Shown: positions 23,540-35,746, counted from the first letter of the stretch. The stretch: DNA of 64,000 nt from Mesocentrotus franciscanus (GCA_037976565.1 CP137686.1:29129016-29193015); one strand, 5' to 3'. Numbers and translations are program-made. The notes: generated by a model not told the origin, from the sequence alone.

Positions 23540-24085
23540 AAGTGAATCGAGAACGGTACAACGAATCGTCTTTCTCTAATAATTTAATGAAACAAAGCTT
23601 CTGCGCTTCGCGCGGAGGGTTGAAACTGAATTCAGACAAGAAATAAGAGTCGAGAACGGTACAACGCATCGTCCTCTTTCTCTAATATTTAATGAAACTC
23701 AAAGCTTTTGCGCTTCGCGCGAAGGGGGACTGAATTCAGACAAGGATTAAGAGTCGAGAACGGTACAACGAAAGATCGTTCCTTTCTAAAATAATTTAAT
23801 GAAACGTCAAAGCTTCTGCGCTTCGCGCGGGAGGGGGAAATTTAATTCAGACAAGGATTAAGAGTCGAGAACGGTACAACGAATCGTCTTCTTCTAATTT
23901 AATGAAACGTCAAAGCTTCCAGGGAAGTGAATCGAGAACGGCACAACGAATCGTCTTCTTTCTCTAATAATTTAATGAAACGTCAAAGCTTCGCTTCGCG
24001 CGAGAGGGGGGAAACTCAATTCAGACAAGGATTAAGAGTCGAGAACGGTACAACGAATCGTCTTCTTTCTCTAATAATTTAACGA
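23540..24085 (+). repeat. Satellite-like tandem array, ~95-bp unit (right block)
   Basis: About six more units of the array at 21001-21705, same orientation (unit starts near 23547, 23648, 23754, 23865, 23932, 24028). Confidence 0.9.
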
Positions 24086-24300
24086 AACGTCTCAAACCCA
24101 AAAATACGGTCCTATCACGCGAATGAGAACTTCTATCGTTTTTGTGATTATTATTATCCTTGTGATATCATCCTCATCTACATGCCCCCCATAAAAAAAT
24201 ACGGCCCTTTCACGCGAATGACATCTTCTATCGTTTTGGTGATTATTATCCTTGCCATACATTATCATCCTCATTTACATGAACCACAACCAAAAAAGGG
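24086..24300 (+). repeat. About 100-bp tandem repeat, right part
   Basis: Two units with TACGG..CC(T)(T)TCACGCGAATGA and TTCTATCGTTTT..GTGATTATTAT, matching 19540-19735. Confidence 0.65.
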
Positions 24301-24403
24301 ATAATCATCAGAATATTCATGATGGATTCCGATTTATCAAATTGTCTCCGATGTATTTCAGCGTTATATTGCGAAGAAGAACAAGAATGTATGTCAATAC
24401 ATC

Positions 24404-24575
24404 CAGTGGCGGATCCAGGCTGGCCCCCGGGCCCTCCCTAGCAAAAAAAAACAGGTAAAAACACCCTTTTGAAGAAAAAGAAGATGGGCCCCCTCCCCTG
24501 GCGCCCAATGGGGTGGGGGGGTGGCGGTGGAAAAAAAATCACCCTTCCCGTAGAGAAATTTTTAGGATGCCCCCC

Positions 24576-24607
<32 letters not shown>

Positions 24608-24733
24608 TCACTTCCTGGTGCCCAGCTCACAAACCCCCCACTGAGCAAAAATCGACCGGCACGATTTTCAAATTTTTCGCACGAAGTGGGCGCCTTTAGG
24701 CCCCTCCCTTGCCGCCGGCTGGATCCGCCCCTG
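24404..24733. mobile_element. hAT-like MITE with exact 8-bp TSD
   Basis: The element starts CAGTGGCGGATCCAGG and ends GGATCCGCCCCTG. It is flanked by AATACATC at 24396-24403 and 24734-24741, an exact 8-bp duplication. It contains a 30-odd base A-run near 24568-24603. The same family occurs at 6766-6975 and 62138-62396. No transposase is present. Confidence 0.85.
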
Positions 24734-25064
24734 AATACATCTACATTACTTTATCTTTTCACTTGACAGTGGACAGTGCCATTCTCTCAGTTTGAGAAAT
24801 GGGTAAGAAGGTCCAATGTCAACTTGAAGATTATCAGTCTGGACAGCAAAACAAATGCTTTTCAATATGCGTTTAGTGGGCATACCATAATGGCATTAAA
24901 AAAATAGTGTGAATTGTTCTACTCACCAGGCCGCATAATAATAGGCCTATCAAATTTGAAAGTTAGATTATTTCGAGCTTCACAATAATATGCAGTTGTT
25001 GTTTATATTTTTATTGTATTTGTGTGCATCCAATTCACTTAGGGCTTAGGCCCAATCTCAATTC

Positions 25065-25720
25065 CAGAAAGAGAGAGAAAGAAAGTTGGAGATAAAGAAA
25101 GATGAATGAGTAATAATTGAGAGAGATAGGTCGAGAGAGAGAGGGAAAGAGAGAGAGAGAGCGAGGGGAAAGAGAGGGAGAGAGGGAGAGAGAGAGAGGG
25201 GGTGAGAGAGGGAGAGAGAGAGTAACAGGATAGTGAGGGATCAATAGAGAGAGAGAGAGAGAGAGAAGGGATAGTCAGGAGAGAGAGTGAGAGAGAAAAG
25301 GGATACAGATCGAAGAGAGAGAGAGAGAGAGAGAGTGCAAGCATGTGGAGATCGAATTGAGAGGGAAAAGGTGAAAGGGGTACAGAAAGAAGAGAGAGAT
25401 AGAGAGAAATAGTGAGAGAAAGAAAGAGGAAGGGGATGAGTGATAAATTAAAGAGAGAAGCGATGAGAGAGAGAGAGAGAGACAGAAATATACATCGAAA
25501 GAGAAATAAATAGATAAAGAGTAGAATGGTATGGGGTAGAGAAATAAAGAGAGAGGGAGAGGGAGAGGGAAGGGATATAGAGAAGAGAGAGAGAGAAGGG
25601 ATAGAGAAGAGAGAGACAGAGAGAGATAGAGAGAAGAGAGAGGAGAGAAGGGATATCGAAGAGAGAAAGAGAGAGAGAGGGGAGATGAGAGGGATATAGA
25701 AGGAAAGAGAGGGAGAGAGA
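25065..25720 (+). repeat. Purine tract, (GA)n-rich, about 650 bp
   Basis: The plus strand is almost entirely A and G for some 650 bp, with GAGAGA runs interrupted by GGGATA and AAAGAAA phrases and very few pyrimidines. Long Ser/Leu-rich frames on the minus strand are an artefact of this composition. The stretch 24742-25064 before it shows nothing. Confidence 0.95.
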
Positions 25721-27070
25721 ATATCAAGTGAGAGTAACATAGGTCCACGGCTATAGAAGAGACTCTCTTTCTATAGCCGTATAGTATACATTATATACGG
25801 AAAGGGAGATATTAGTCCAAAACACGTGTAGCAATTTACGAATCACTGACCTCTCTGACCTCTACCCGAGGTCCGAGTGGCAGAACAACATTCCTCAATA
25901 AGGGATGATCTCAAAATAAGAATGTGCAGTACATGATTGACTGTTGGGGAAACGTCAAGTCGACCTAATTATTGATTATTAAAACTTTGTTTGTATGATT
26001 AAACGTATCTTCTTCTTTTTAAATGAAGAAAAAAAATAAATAATGTTACGTTCTGTCTATAAATGATAACCCAAAACTGTCCCTGTACAACGACTTTGCG
26101 GGGTATTTTGAGATCATCCCCGAAATACATGTGCTCAGAAAATGCAAGCCTGGGATGCGTCTTCGGGCCAAGCCAACGCACATACTATACTACACTGCAC
26201 TGGGCCTGGGATCAATGCCAGCGTGTCAATGCACAATCACTCCCACAACATACAGACACGGCCCGTTCGTTCACAGAGCTGGCGAAACAGCATAGCCGAG
26301 TCATAACAAATGCATTTCAAATTGAAAACACAGAAACGATTAAGAGATGGAAATGGAAAAATAAGTTAAAGAGAACAACACTGAATATTCCGGCAGGACC
26401 GAGCATGAAATGCATAGATTTACGTACTGAATTAAGTACAGTAATTGCAGTAAAGATGGCGGCCTGATCGATTATAAAATTATATATTACGATTACAGTG
26501 TACAGACAAGTATTTTTCTTTTTAATTAACGAGACAGAATAAAAATCATACACTAAGGCAACTTGACTTTAAAAAATTTATCTTCATGATTATATATATT
26601 TGATTAGTATGGTAATATGATTTGATGTCAAAACATGTTAATTATTACACTTTGACAATAGTGTTATATATGTGTTATGCTCTTCAGATGACATGTAAAT
26701 TTTCAAACTGAGAGGGAGCTATACCAAATTTACCGGGAGCACCGGTAAATTTTTTATTTTTAAAATTTTTTTTTTCTCCAAATCAAAAGTGTTTTAGAGC
26801 CCAATTTTGTTAGAGTTGAGTGTTCTAACACTAGGCTTCACAATGATAATGAAAATTTTAAATTTCATGATCCACAAAAATTGAAATATTCCCCAAACTT
26901 TGTATTACCTTTAAAAGGTAAGAAAGAAACTTGTATTATTCAATTGTGATATATTCCTGTTCTTCATAAAATGTGTATTTCTAAGCTATTATCTTCACTA
27001 GTCACATATCTTGTACTACTGGGTAAAGAGATATAATGGTCTTTGTATTGACATGCTGGATTATATGACA
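25721..27070. other. No gene recognised
   Basis: A 134-codon open frame at 26063-26467 has no recognisable domain and ends in a GTAAAGATGGCGGCC phrase. I do not consider it supported. The rest is AT-rich and featureless. Confidence 0.45.
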
Positions 27071-27730
27071 CCCAGGTCGAAAATCCCATAGAAACCAGTA
27101 GAGAAAACCAGTAGAGATTTCTACTGGTTTTTACTGGTCAATTCTCTACTGGTTTCAATATGGAAAGTGGCGGTTTTCCACTAGAAAACCAGTAGAAAAA
27201 AGTTACTGGAACCAGCAGAACACCAGTAGAAACCCCTAATGGAACCATTAGGAGACCAGTAGGATTCCATACAGTAACCATTAGGAGACCAGTAAAAAAG
27301 AAGTGCTGGAACCATTAGGAGACCAGTAGGAACCTATACAGAAACCATTAGAAAAGAAGTGCTGGAACCATTAGGAAACCAGTAGGAATCCATTAGGAGA
27401 CCAGTAGAAAAGAAGTGCTGGAACCATTAGGAGACCAGTAGGAATCCATTAGAGACCAGTAGAAAAGAAGTGCTGGAACCATTAGGAGACCAGTAGGAAT
27501 CCATTAGGAGACCAGTAGAAAAGAAGTGCTGGAACCATTAGGAGACCAGTAGAAAAGAAGTGCTGGAACCATTAGAACTGTAGAAAAAAGTCCTGGAACC
27601 ATTAGGAGACCAGTTGGAATCCATACAGAAACCATTAGGAGACCAGTAGAAAACAAGTATAGGAATCCCCAATGGAACCAGTAGAAAACCAGTAGAAAAC
27701 AAGTAGGAATCCCCAATTGAACCATAGCAT
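27071..27730 (+). repeat. Left terminal array of the 6.1 kb element
   Basis: Degenerate units of about 35-45 bp built on GGAACCATTAGGAGACCAGTAG with AAAAGAAGTGCT between. Near the tip the phrase alternates in both directions (GAGATTTCTACTGGTTTTTAC). Confidence 0.9.
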
Positions 27731-28439
27731 TGGTTACATTGCATGGTTGACATTTTTGAGATCAGTTGAAATTCTACTACCTCAATGCACTTCCAACACA
27801 GTACTTCTCACAAAATCTGCCAGCCCTTGTTTATTTTTAAAACTTTGTTAGAGCATGCTGGTCTGCAAAGTAGACACAAAAATGACAGGAGCTGGCATGA
27901 AGTTCACTTTCAACACAACCATTTTCTCAAGGTTCAGCCACTTCCTCGCAAATGTCTGTTAACAAAACACATCACAATCATGTTGATTCATCTTTATCAT
28001 ATTTAACACTTAAGAGTGTATCATTTTATTATCTGTCAGAATATCATACATCATATAGTGATTACAATTACTGTACATGAACGTTTAAAAAACGAGGTTA
28101 ACAGCTTACATGAAGAAGGTTTTTTTTTAAGTACATACAACAAAAGAAGAAATAATAAAACAATGTTAAGTTGGCTAATTATTGTCTAAAAATTATGGCC
28201 AATTTTAACAAAGAGAAATCAATCTTGACAATTTGGAGTAGGTTTGGCAATTTGCAATAGATTTCTTACGATAGCCATCTTGAGTAGAAACAATGAGCAT
28301 GCATTTTTGCTGAAATTTGGAGAATAAATCACAAATGATAACGCAAAGCATGATTTTTACCTGTAGATTGACAAAGTACATGTAAAAGATTGATATGTAA
28401 CTTGTACAGTGTATTATGATAAATTTCATTTTCCTCCTG
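27731..28439. other. No feature recognised
   Basis: AT-rich interior of the 6.1 kb element. Short frames here are unsupported. Confidence 0.4.
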
Positions 28440-28870
28440 AAATTTGATAAACAAATGAAATATATGGTTCATATTTTAGAAGGTTTGAATTTAAAAATGA
28501 AATAGATTTCATAATTCCGAAAAATAAATAGGGTGCGTAATTCTGGATTTGAAAAGGGGATGTTGATAACGATATTGAAATAGGGTTCATAATTCCGCAA
28601 TGGAATGGTGTCATTATTTTGAATATGAAATAGGATTCATTATATTGAAGGTTCGTAATTCCGAAAAGGATACGGGGTTCTCTTCGCATTTTCAGAATAA
28701 TAAACCTTGGAACTTGGAAGTATTGAGCCCTTTTTGATTTTTAGGAATTATGAACCACATTTCATTTTTGGAACTACGAATCCTAGTTTATTTTCAGAAT
28801 TATGAACCCTATTAAATTTTTAGAATTATGAACCCTTCAGAATTTATAAAATTATGAACTTTCAGAAAAC
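28440..28870. repeat. Degenerate ~30-bp repeats in opposed orientation
   Basis: From 28440 to 28690 a GAAATAGGGTTCATAATTCCG-like phrase recurs. From 28720 to 28870 its reverse complement (GGAATTATGAACC, AGAATTATGAACCC) recurs. The block as a whole can fold on itself. Confidence 0.6.
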
Positions 28871-28904
28871 GACATGTAACAGTTCAAAGATTTCCTATCC
28901 ATAT

Positions 28905-29205
28905 AAATAGGTCATTTTCGTACTGTAATCAAATCATTGCATAGGTTGTTGTTAAGTGCCTCATTACCAATTATTCAATTCACCTGTTACAAATAAATGT
29001 ACTTAAATAGTCAGAAAACTCAGAATGCAAATTGAATACATTATTTGTTGCTAGGTATGACAAACATTATGGCTTGCTCTACCTAACAACACATGTTTGC
29101 ATTTTGACTATTGAAATTCAATTATTATTAACAGGTGAATGGGATAATTTGTTACGCAGCACTTTGATTTGATTGTATAAAGAAAATGGCCTAATCACAT
29201 GTTAC
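28905..29205. mobile_element. Inverted-repeat MITE-like element, ~300 bp
   Basis: Imperfect inverted arms: AGGTCATTTTCGTACTGTAA, AATTCACCTGTTA and TAGTCAGAAA..ATGCAAA on the left mirror AGGCCATTTTCTTTATACAA, ATTCACCTGTTAA and TAGTCAAAATGCAAA on the right when reverse complemented. No protein and no clean target duplication. Confidence 0.55.
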
Positions 29206-29229
29206 TGCAGCATTTATGAATTTTTTTGG

Positions 29230-30750
29230 CGGTTCACGTGCCATACCTGGATAAGTCTTAAGTGCTTAAGAATGGAATCGATTTGTATTGCATTTACCTC
29301 ACTCAACTTTTCTCTATGACCAACTTATATGATTTGCTACAGGTTTTAGGAACTGACATATTAATACAAAGGGGGTGGGGGTGAGCATGAGACTGATCTA
29401 CTACATAAGCATTATGAAACAGGTCTACTTCATATTAGTAATAACAAATATACACAAATACTGAGATCTTTTACCCAAATCATTAATATGTCAGTTTGTA
29501 AACCCTGCAATTCATTAAAATTGCAAGTGACATGAATGGGCATTTCAGTTCTACAGCTAAGCTATTCAGGTTCGTGGCTATATAACTCACCCCCCATCTC
29601 TCTATCTCTATAATGAAGGGGAAAATAACCTGAAATTTTCTTGCAGTTATGCTATCGGATGTGTGTAGATCGACCTCATTTTGGAAATATCCCTCTTCAG
29701 CTTGGACTCATGGTTTAGCTTTTGGGTGGAATCTGCTGTATAATGCAAGTGCTGCTTGATCCAGGGTACGCAAAGAATTCTAATGCATGAATAAAGCAAA
29801 AAGAAAGGAATACAAGTTAAGAAAAACTGTTATAAATTTTAAAACTGGAACGTAAACAATGAATTAAATAATGAATTCTGTCAAAAAAGTACTGCTTCAA
29901 AGATTCATCAGAAATAATCTCTCATTGCTCACAAACATAATATAAACATACCTTTGCATTTTAAACATTTGTTGGCAATGCAAAACGTGATTCAGGATTT
30001 TTTGTAAATAATTATCAATACAATTCTAGTTTGCTAATGAGAGTAGAATCAAAGTTCTATTGACCTATGCTGGCGAGGAAAAGAACACAGTTTGAAACTC
30101 GCAAAATATGGTCGGTTATTGCAACATACCTGCAGGTTTTAGTGATCTGAAATTAATTGAATTATATATATTTGAAACTTAGGAAAAATAAGCCTTTCGA
30201 ATGAAATGATCAATTTGTTGATGCAATCAGTGATCATGCAAAATATGAAACATATACGGTATGTAAAGAAATAATACAAGTACATCTACACAATTACCGA
30301 TAATGTGGCTTCAACTGTGTCACGAGGCTGCTGAATGCTGATCCAGAAGGTTGAGAGAAAGTAGCATATTGTGCATGGTCTCACGTCAATATACTGTGGC
30401 CACAATGTGCTTTGAATCCACTGCTTTGATGAAAGATGTCAAAAGATGCCTACAATTAATAAGAAAATAAATAAAGTTAAAATAAATTGAATGGTTGATG
30501 CATGTGCAACACACGTAGGCCTACTACAAACTTCTTTGTACAGCCTGTTTGTGAATAATTTTGTTAACCATTTACGGTCTAACCATTTATTTCCAGATAA
30601 AGGCTTCTGTATATATAGGAACACACCATGAACTGATTATACAATACATTTATGGTGAAAGAACTTTGTACACGTCTTCAGAGGTTGTTTTGTTTTGTTA
30701 AAGTACTTGTTTAAGGTTATTTGACATGGCTAACATCGAAATGGTGTGGT
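29230..30750 (-). repeat. Element interior related to 41340-43110 (inverted)
   Basis: On the minus strand this interval aligns by eye with plus-strand 41340-43110: CCTGCAGGTATGTTGCAATA, GATTCCACCCAAAAGCTAAA, AAAGCAGTGGATTCAAAGCA and GTACAAAGAAGTTTGTAGTA all recur. Some shared blocks have splice-like edges (TTAATTGTAGGCATCTTTT...; ...ATTAGAATTCTTTGCG). That might mean an intron-containing transposon gene or transcript, but no protein is recognisable and frames are broken. Confidence 0.6.
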
Positions 30751-30963
30751 GCTCAACGCACCCTTTCGAGAAAAGCGGAGAACCGCTTTAACGCACCTTT
30801 CGGGTTAAGCGGAGGGGGGCTTTTCTCAGCGTTGACTAGTCTTCCACATCAGTCGTTTGTCGCTTAAAATGGAATTTAAGGAATATAAATTTAATTCGTT
30901 TAAATTGAAATAATCAAAATTGAAACAGATAGACTAGAAAATTAAATAAAAATACTGTTTAAG

Positions 30964-31661
30964 TAACTCCAGGGAGCTCCGACGTCGGTACAGGAAAACG
31001 ATTCAAATAGCGGATTGGGCGACAATTTTTCGAATGTGAAGAGTTAGTAATTACAATTTTGACTTACAATGTTTTTCGACTCCTCTGAGCATCGTCCAAA
31101 CACTTGAAATTATAATATGAAGAAGTCTTAGATGGGGAAAGGGCGATTCTTCGTCCTAATTTGACGATTCATCCATGTTGCATCGTCGATTCAAAATGGC
31201 GAAGAGAAAATACGCATGCGCAGTAGCCGCGCAGCAAATAAGAATATTCATGATATAGAGCGCTGTTCGCCGAAATTGCTGAATATGCACGAGGTTGAGA
31301 AGGGCTCTCTTTCTTCGATTCTTCAGCAATTTTGAGTGAACGGCGCTCTATATCATGAATATTCATATTTGCTGCGCCGCTACAGAGCATGCATACTTCC
31401 TCTTCAACATTTTTGTTGAATCAATGATACAACATGGATGAACCGATTGTCGGGTTAGGACGAAGAATCACCCTTTTTCCCAGCATCAAAGACTTTTTCA
31501 AATTATAATTTCAAGTGGTTGGGAAGTCAAAATTGTAATTACTATATAGATCTAGGTCTACCCCTACTTATTCACAAGTTCACATTTTGAAAAATGCAGC
31601 CCAATCCGCTGTTTGAATCGTTTTCCTGTACGACTACGAGCTCTGGAGCTCCCTGGAGTTA
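30964..31661. mobile_element. Palindromic MITE, ~700 bp
   Basis: The element begins TAACTCCAGGGAGCTCC and ends GGAGCTCCCTGGAGTTA. Its two halves are imperfect reverse complements along nearly the whole length, for example TACAGGAAAACGATTCAAA against TTTGAATCGTTTTCCTGTA and GATATAGAGCGC against GCGCTCTATATC. It has no counterpart in the related segment around 41.2-41.35 kb, so it inserted after the two segments separated. No ORF of note. Confidence 0.8.
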
Positions 31662-32395
31662 GCGTTTATGCTTCTCATGCAGCGCACTTTATTTATTTTT
31701 AAAAAGAATAAAGCACTCAGTTCTCAAAATTGACATTACTCACAGCAGTTTCATGTGTAGGTAAATGCACAAACTTTGCTTTGAATGATGCCCCATGCAT
31801 CCCATCAAGATCCTATACATAGATGCGCATGCATATGGGATCATACAATACATTTCTCATCTTGGCGTTGGAAATAAGCACTCCTACTACTAGTTCACAA
31901 TCATACATTACTACGTTTCAGAACAGAAAACAGTTACTATATATATTGTAAATAAATTAGGTAAATCTAAGACTTACCCATAATGTAGAATAGCAGGGGA
32001 AAACGGAAGTATTCAAAAAGATTTTGCCACTCTGCTCTAGCTCCTGTCGCTGGCTCTGTGTAGCAGTTGAGGAATGGCTATAGTATAGTATTGTGTGGAT
32101 GTGTGTGTACTCAAGGCAGGCATGGTATACGCGCGCACATGCACTGTGCACATGCTTTCACTGCATGGCTTGGTTATATACGTACGTACACACAGAGTAC
32201 TATTGCAGCTGTTCAAAAAGGCGGGAGTCGCATTTTTGGGTTTTGGGGCTTGTAGTCTTGATCAATATTGCAGACCTTATATGGTGCATGTCAATTAGAT
32301 GTTGCACAATCTGTAAAATAAAACTATTAATATAATGACTTATGGAGAGTTTCTAACTCCTGGTTTGGGGGTTTAAATAAACATTGGTATACTCC

Positions 32396-33174
32396 AGAGG
32401 CGGCGCTAGATCCTACTGGTTTCTATCGGATTTTACTGATCTTCAAAACCATTAGAATCATCTGGTTCGTAAAGTTTTTTACTGGTTTAAATTGACTTAG
32501 GATTTTTACACCCATGTTAAAACCATTAGATCCTACTGGTTTCTATTGGATTCTACTGGTCTTCAAAACCATTAAGCTCTACTGGTTTGTAAAGGTTTCT
32601 ATTGGTTTGACTTAGGATTTTTACACCCATGTTCAAACCAGTAGATCTTACTGGTTTCTACTGGTCTTCAAAACCATTAGGCTCTACTGGTTTGTAAAGT
32701 TTTCTACTGGTTTGACTTAGTATTTTTACACCCATGTTCAAACCATTAGATCCTACTGGTTTCTATTGGTTTCTACTGGTCTTCAAAACCATTAGACTCT
32801 ACTGGTTTGTAAAGGTTTCTACTGGTTTGACTTAGTATTTTTACACCCATGTTCAAACCATTAGATCTTACTGGTTTCTATTGGTTTCTACTGGTCTTCA
32901 AAACCATTAGACTCTACTGGTTTGTAAAGGTTTCTACTGGTTTTACTTAGTATTTTTACACCCATGTTCAAACCATTAGATCTATTACTGGTTTCTATTG
33001 GTTTCTACTGGTCTTCAAACCATTAGACTCTACTGGTTTGTAAAGGTTTCTAATGGTTTTACTTTACCGTTCCTCCTGAAACCATTATACTCTACTGGTC
33101 TCTGGAAAACCAGTAGAAACCATTAGAATGTCTCTACTGGTTTCTACTGGTTTCTATGGGAATTTCGACCTGGG
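32396..33174 (-). repeat. Right terminal array of the 6.1 kb element
   Basis: Six or so units of about 120 bp, each with ACTTAGTATTTTTACACCCA, TGTTCAAACCATTAGATC, TACTGGTTTCTATTGG and GGTCTTCAAAACCATTAG. The inner edge starts with CAGAGGCGGCGCTAG (32396), the same terminal phrase as the element at 21711. Orientation is opposite to the left array. Confidence 0.85.
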
Positions 33175-33177
33175 CAT

Positions 33178-34904
33178 GTTGACCATGAGGAGAGAATGTA
33201 CTTTATTGCTGTACTATTATTTGGCTTGACTATACTTGTATATATATATATATTCTTAGCCAAGAACAGGTATCACTATATATTATGCCAATGCACATTG
33301 TTACAGTTTCTAGTTTTAGTTAGATACAGTTTGAATAGCGAAATGAGTTGTTCAAGTCCAGATTAACTTTAACCCCCAGTATCATGTATGAGTGAGTGTG
33401 GACACACCATGTGTATAATACTAGTGGGTTATCAGGATGTGGCAGTGCGTACAGTGTGAACACAACTTCTTATCAAGGTTTATAATCCCCTCTCCCCCAA
33501 GCTTGACCGTCCACTGACCACGTGTGCAATAGGACACATTAACTCGCACAGTGTGGATAGAGTATATGACACACACAAATGCTATGTAGAGTAGTGTTAG
33601 GGATAGAATGTGTTTGCCTTTTGACCCATGCTGGAAAAGTGGTGTATTAGGTGGGATTGAAAGTTTGGTAAGGATAGAGTAGAGTCAGGGCCTGATTGCA
33701 AAAATGAGAAGACAAAGGAGTTCTGTTGGGAAAGGCACTTGTTGAGAAACAAATGGTCACACTGTCTAGTAGTTGGCTAATGTTGGATTGGTTGATGTAA
33801 TATTGTAATTGAAGACTTGCATAATCACAGTATGAAACTCATTGTATTATTATATTGTTATAGGAATGATAATTCAGGCTAAATGTTATTGGGAATTACT
33901 CTCTCTCTCTCTCTCTCTCTTTCTTTATATCCTCTCTCGTCTCTCTCTCGCCCATCCTCCCTCTGTATTGTTTACCCCCTCCTCTTGCACTCCCAAAGTA
34001 CGTTGAATGTAACAATGAAATGAATATACATGTACTTAGTAAACTATTATTTATTGACTAAACTATGAGTAGATTAGAATATGAACTCTATGTAAGTGTA
34101 GATGAGATTCCAGTAAGAGGAAATCGTATAATAGGCTATAATTGGTTGTAAGTTTGCTAGTACTATATTAGTGCAGACTATTAGTCTATTTGCCAGTTCT
34201 GGGAATATTGTAAGTTTAGTCAGTATTAATGTGAATACCAAGACAAGAAGTGACTAGTTAGTTTATGGGTTAGTGAAGGCTGAGAGTAGAATAGCATTCT
34301 AAGGGTCTATGTGCACAAAAGATCCTCAGTCTCGAGCGTAAAGTAGGAAGCACTTTAGGCATTAGTACAGGGATGGTTATGCCAACATTCTTGTATCATG
34401 TCCTTATGATTTTTTAATGGAGACGCTAAGTGATGGGTTATATTATTAGAAGCTATGTAGTGGATTGACTGATATCTCAATGTTATAGACATTCGTTGGT
34501 TAAGTTATTTATTAGTAGCCAAGTTATTATTATGAGATCGATGAAGAGTGATATTGCGCTTGTAAATAAAGCACGGAAGTAAGGAAAGTTCTTTCATTTA
34601 GAGATAGTAAGTTAGTAACGTAATGAAACTTTCCAGATGATGTTCTAATTAGTGATATATTTCAGAAAGAGGACACCGGAGAGTTAACAAATTCAATGTA
34701 TGCGAACAGGTAGATTTATTGGTGTTTAGTATCTGAAGAGTATTATTATGTAAGTTGATCGTATATAAATTATTATTGTTAGAATAGAATGTTATTGTAA
34801 CGGACTAAGAATAAAATGACTTTGATTTGCCACGCATCCCAGTAATCAAGTATCTTTATTTTGTCTTCCTTAAAAGGTATGCCCCCTCCCGGGTGGGCGC
34901 TACA
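33178..34904 (+). mobile_element. Ty3/gypsy LTR, plus orientation
   Basis: Matches the LTR at 54079-55339 in reverse complement with only a few differences, mostly 1-2 base indels. The LTR probably starts TGTTGACC (33178) and ends GGGCGCTACA (34904), giving about 1.73 kb with TG...CA ends. It contains a CT microsatellite (33901-33921) and an AATAAAGC phrase near 34565. It is not followed by the primer-binding site seen beside the other LTR and its flanks show no 4-6 bp duplication. It is therefore a solo LTR or the displaced end of a rearranged element. Confidence 0.8.
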
Positions 34905-35248
34905 AAAGTATAAAATTGTTGTTATAGTTGTTTGAAAACATGATAAGTAGGCTAAATATTAAATTACCAGAATTCGTACAAATTGTCATCACGCTAGTTA
35001 ATTTTTCAGTCGTCTGTTGCCCTCTGGGAGTAACAGGATCTTCAGGACCAGGAAGAACTAGAAGCAGAAAACAATACAGAAAGAAACAGGAAAAGGGTCT
35101 TGCAGTTAGTTTAGATAAGCTCTATTAAATAGTAACAAAGCCTACCCAAGCACAAAACCAAAACTAATTAAATGTGTGTTACGCCACCTTACGTTGGCTG
35201 TGTTGTCACTCTTTACTATGCTTTGATTTTACCAGTGTGGTGGCACCG
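34905..35248 (+). repeat. 344-bp direct repeat, copy 1
   Basis: Nearly identical to 36358-36700 and starting exactly at the LTR end. Inside is an open frame (34928-35128) whose last part follows a splice-acceptor-like TTAATTTTTCAG and reads a basic Arg/Lys-rich tail ending SLDKLY. In copy 2 the upstream part is shifted by one base but the part after the acceptor-like site is unchanged. Function is unknown and coding status uncertain. Confidence 0.75.
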
Positions 35249-35538
35249 GTATGAAACAAAACCATACCATTGAAGTGACTGCTGCCTCATCCCTCATTTG
35301 GGTTTTTTCCTTGATGTGGGGACAACGGCAGGATATGAACCCATGCATTGAAATGACTGGTAACCCATCCCTAATGTTGGTTGTTTTGTTTCCTCCAGCG
35401 GTAGTATATGTTTTTTTGTGGGGGAGGGATTTGTTTTCGTAATTTAAGAATAAACAGTAGACTAGCTGAATTACATGTATAGCTTTTATTGAATACATTT
35501 AGATGCAAGCTTTATTAGGCCTATAACACATGCTAAAG

Positions 35539-35746
35539 CAGGGGGGCGTAAGAGCATTATTATTATTTTTTTTTTGTCCCGGAAATTGGAAAATTATACC
35601 GACCAATATTTGGTTCAATGGGGGCGTAAGGTCAGTTTTTTTTTCACTTGAAAAAATAATGAGGGGGGGTTGCTCCGAAACACACACATACAAAAAAATT
35701 TGAGGGGAGGTTAACCCCCCAAAACCCCCCGCTGCGTACGCGCCTG
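35539..35746. mobile_element. Possible small transposon, CAGGGGGGCGTA...TACGCGCCTG ends
   Basis: G-rich start and TACGCGCCTG end resemble inverted termini, with an interior of T-runs and GGGGGGTT phrases. No matching 8-bp duplication is evident, so the call is weak. Confidence 0.35.

Larger units (their letters stand above)
27071..33174. mobile_element. 6.1 kb element with minisatellite terminal inverted repeats
   Basis: The left end CCCAGGTCGAAAATCCCATA (27071) and right end TATGGGAATTTCGACCTGGG (ending 33174) are inverted repeats differing at one base. Directly inside each end is an array of the same short phrase in opposite orientation: ACCAGTAGAAACC-type at 27095-27730 and GGTTTCTACTGGT-type at 32405-33150. 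The interior is AT-rich, holds other small elements, and shares about 1.5-2 kb with an inverted segment at 41150-43110. No transposase is recognised, so the superfamily is unknown. No clear target duplication is seen. Confidence 0.7.

Noticed and set aside
25039..25748. Long Ser/Leu-rich open frames on the minus strand
   Set aside because: They are a by-product of the GA-rich tract, which lacks stop codons on one strand; no domain and no codon bias.
26063..26467. 134-codon plus-strand frame
   Set aside because: No recognisable domain, no neighbours and no splice context; plausible by chance in a window of this size.
33178..34904. 5' LTR of a complete plus-strand gypsy element
   Set aside because: The sequence after 34904 lacks the primer-binding site present beside the other LTR and no gag or pol follows on the plus strand.
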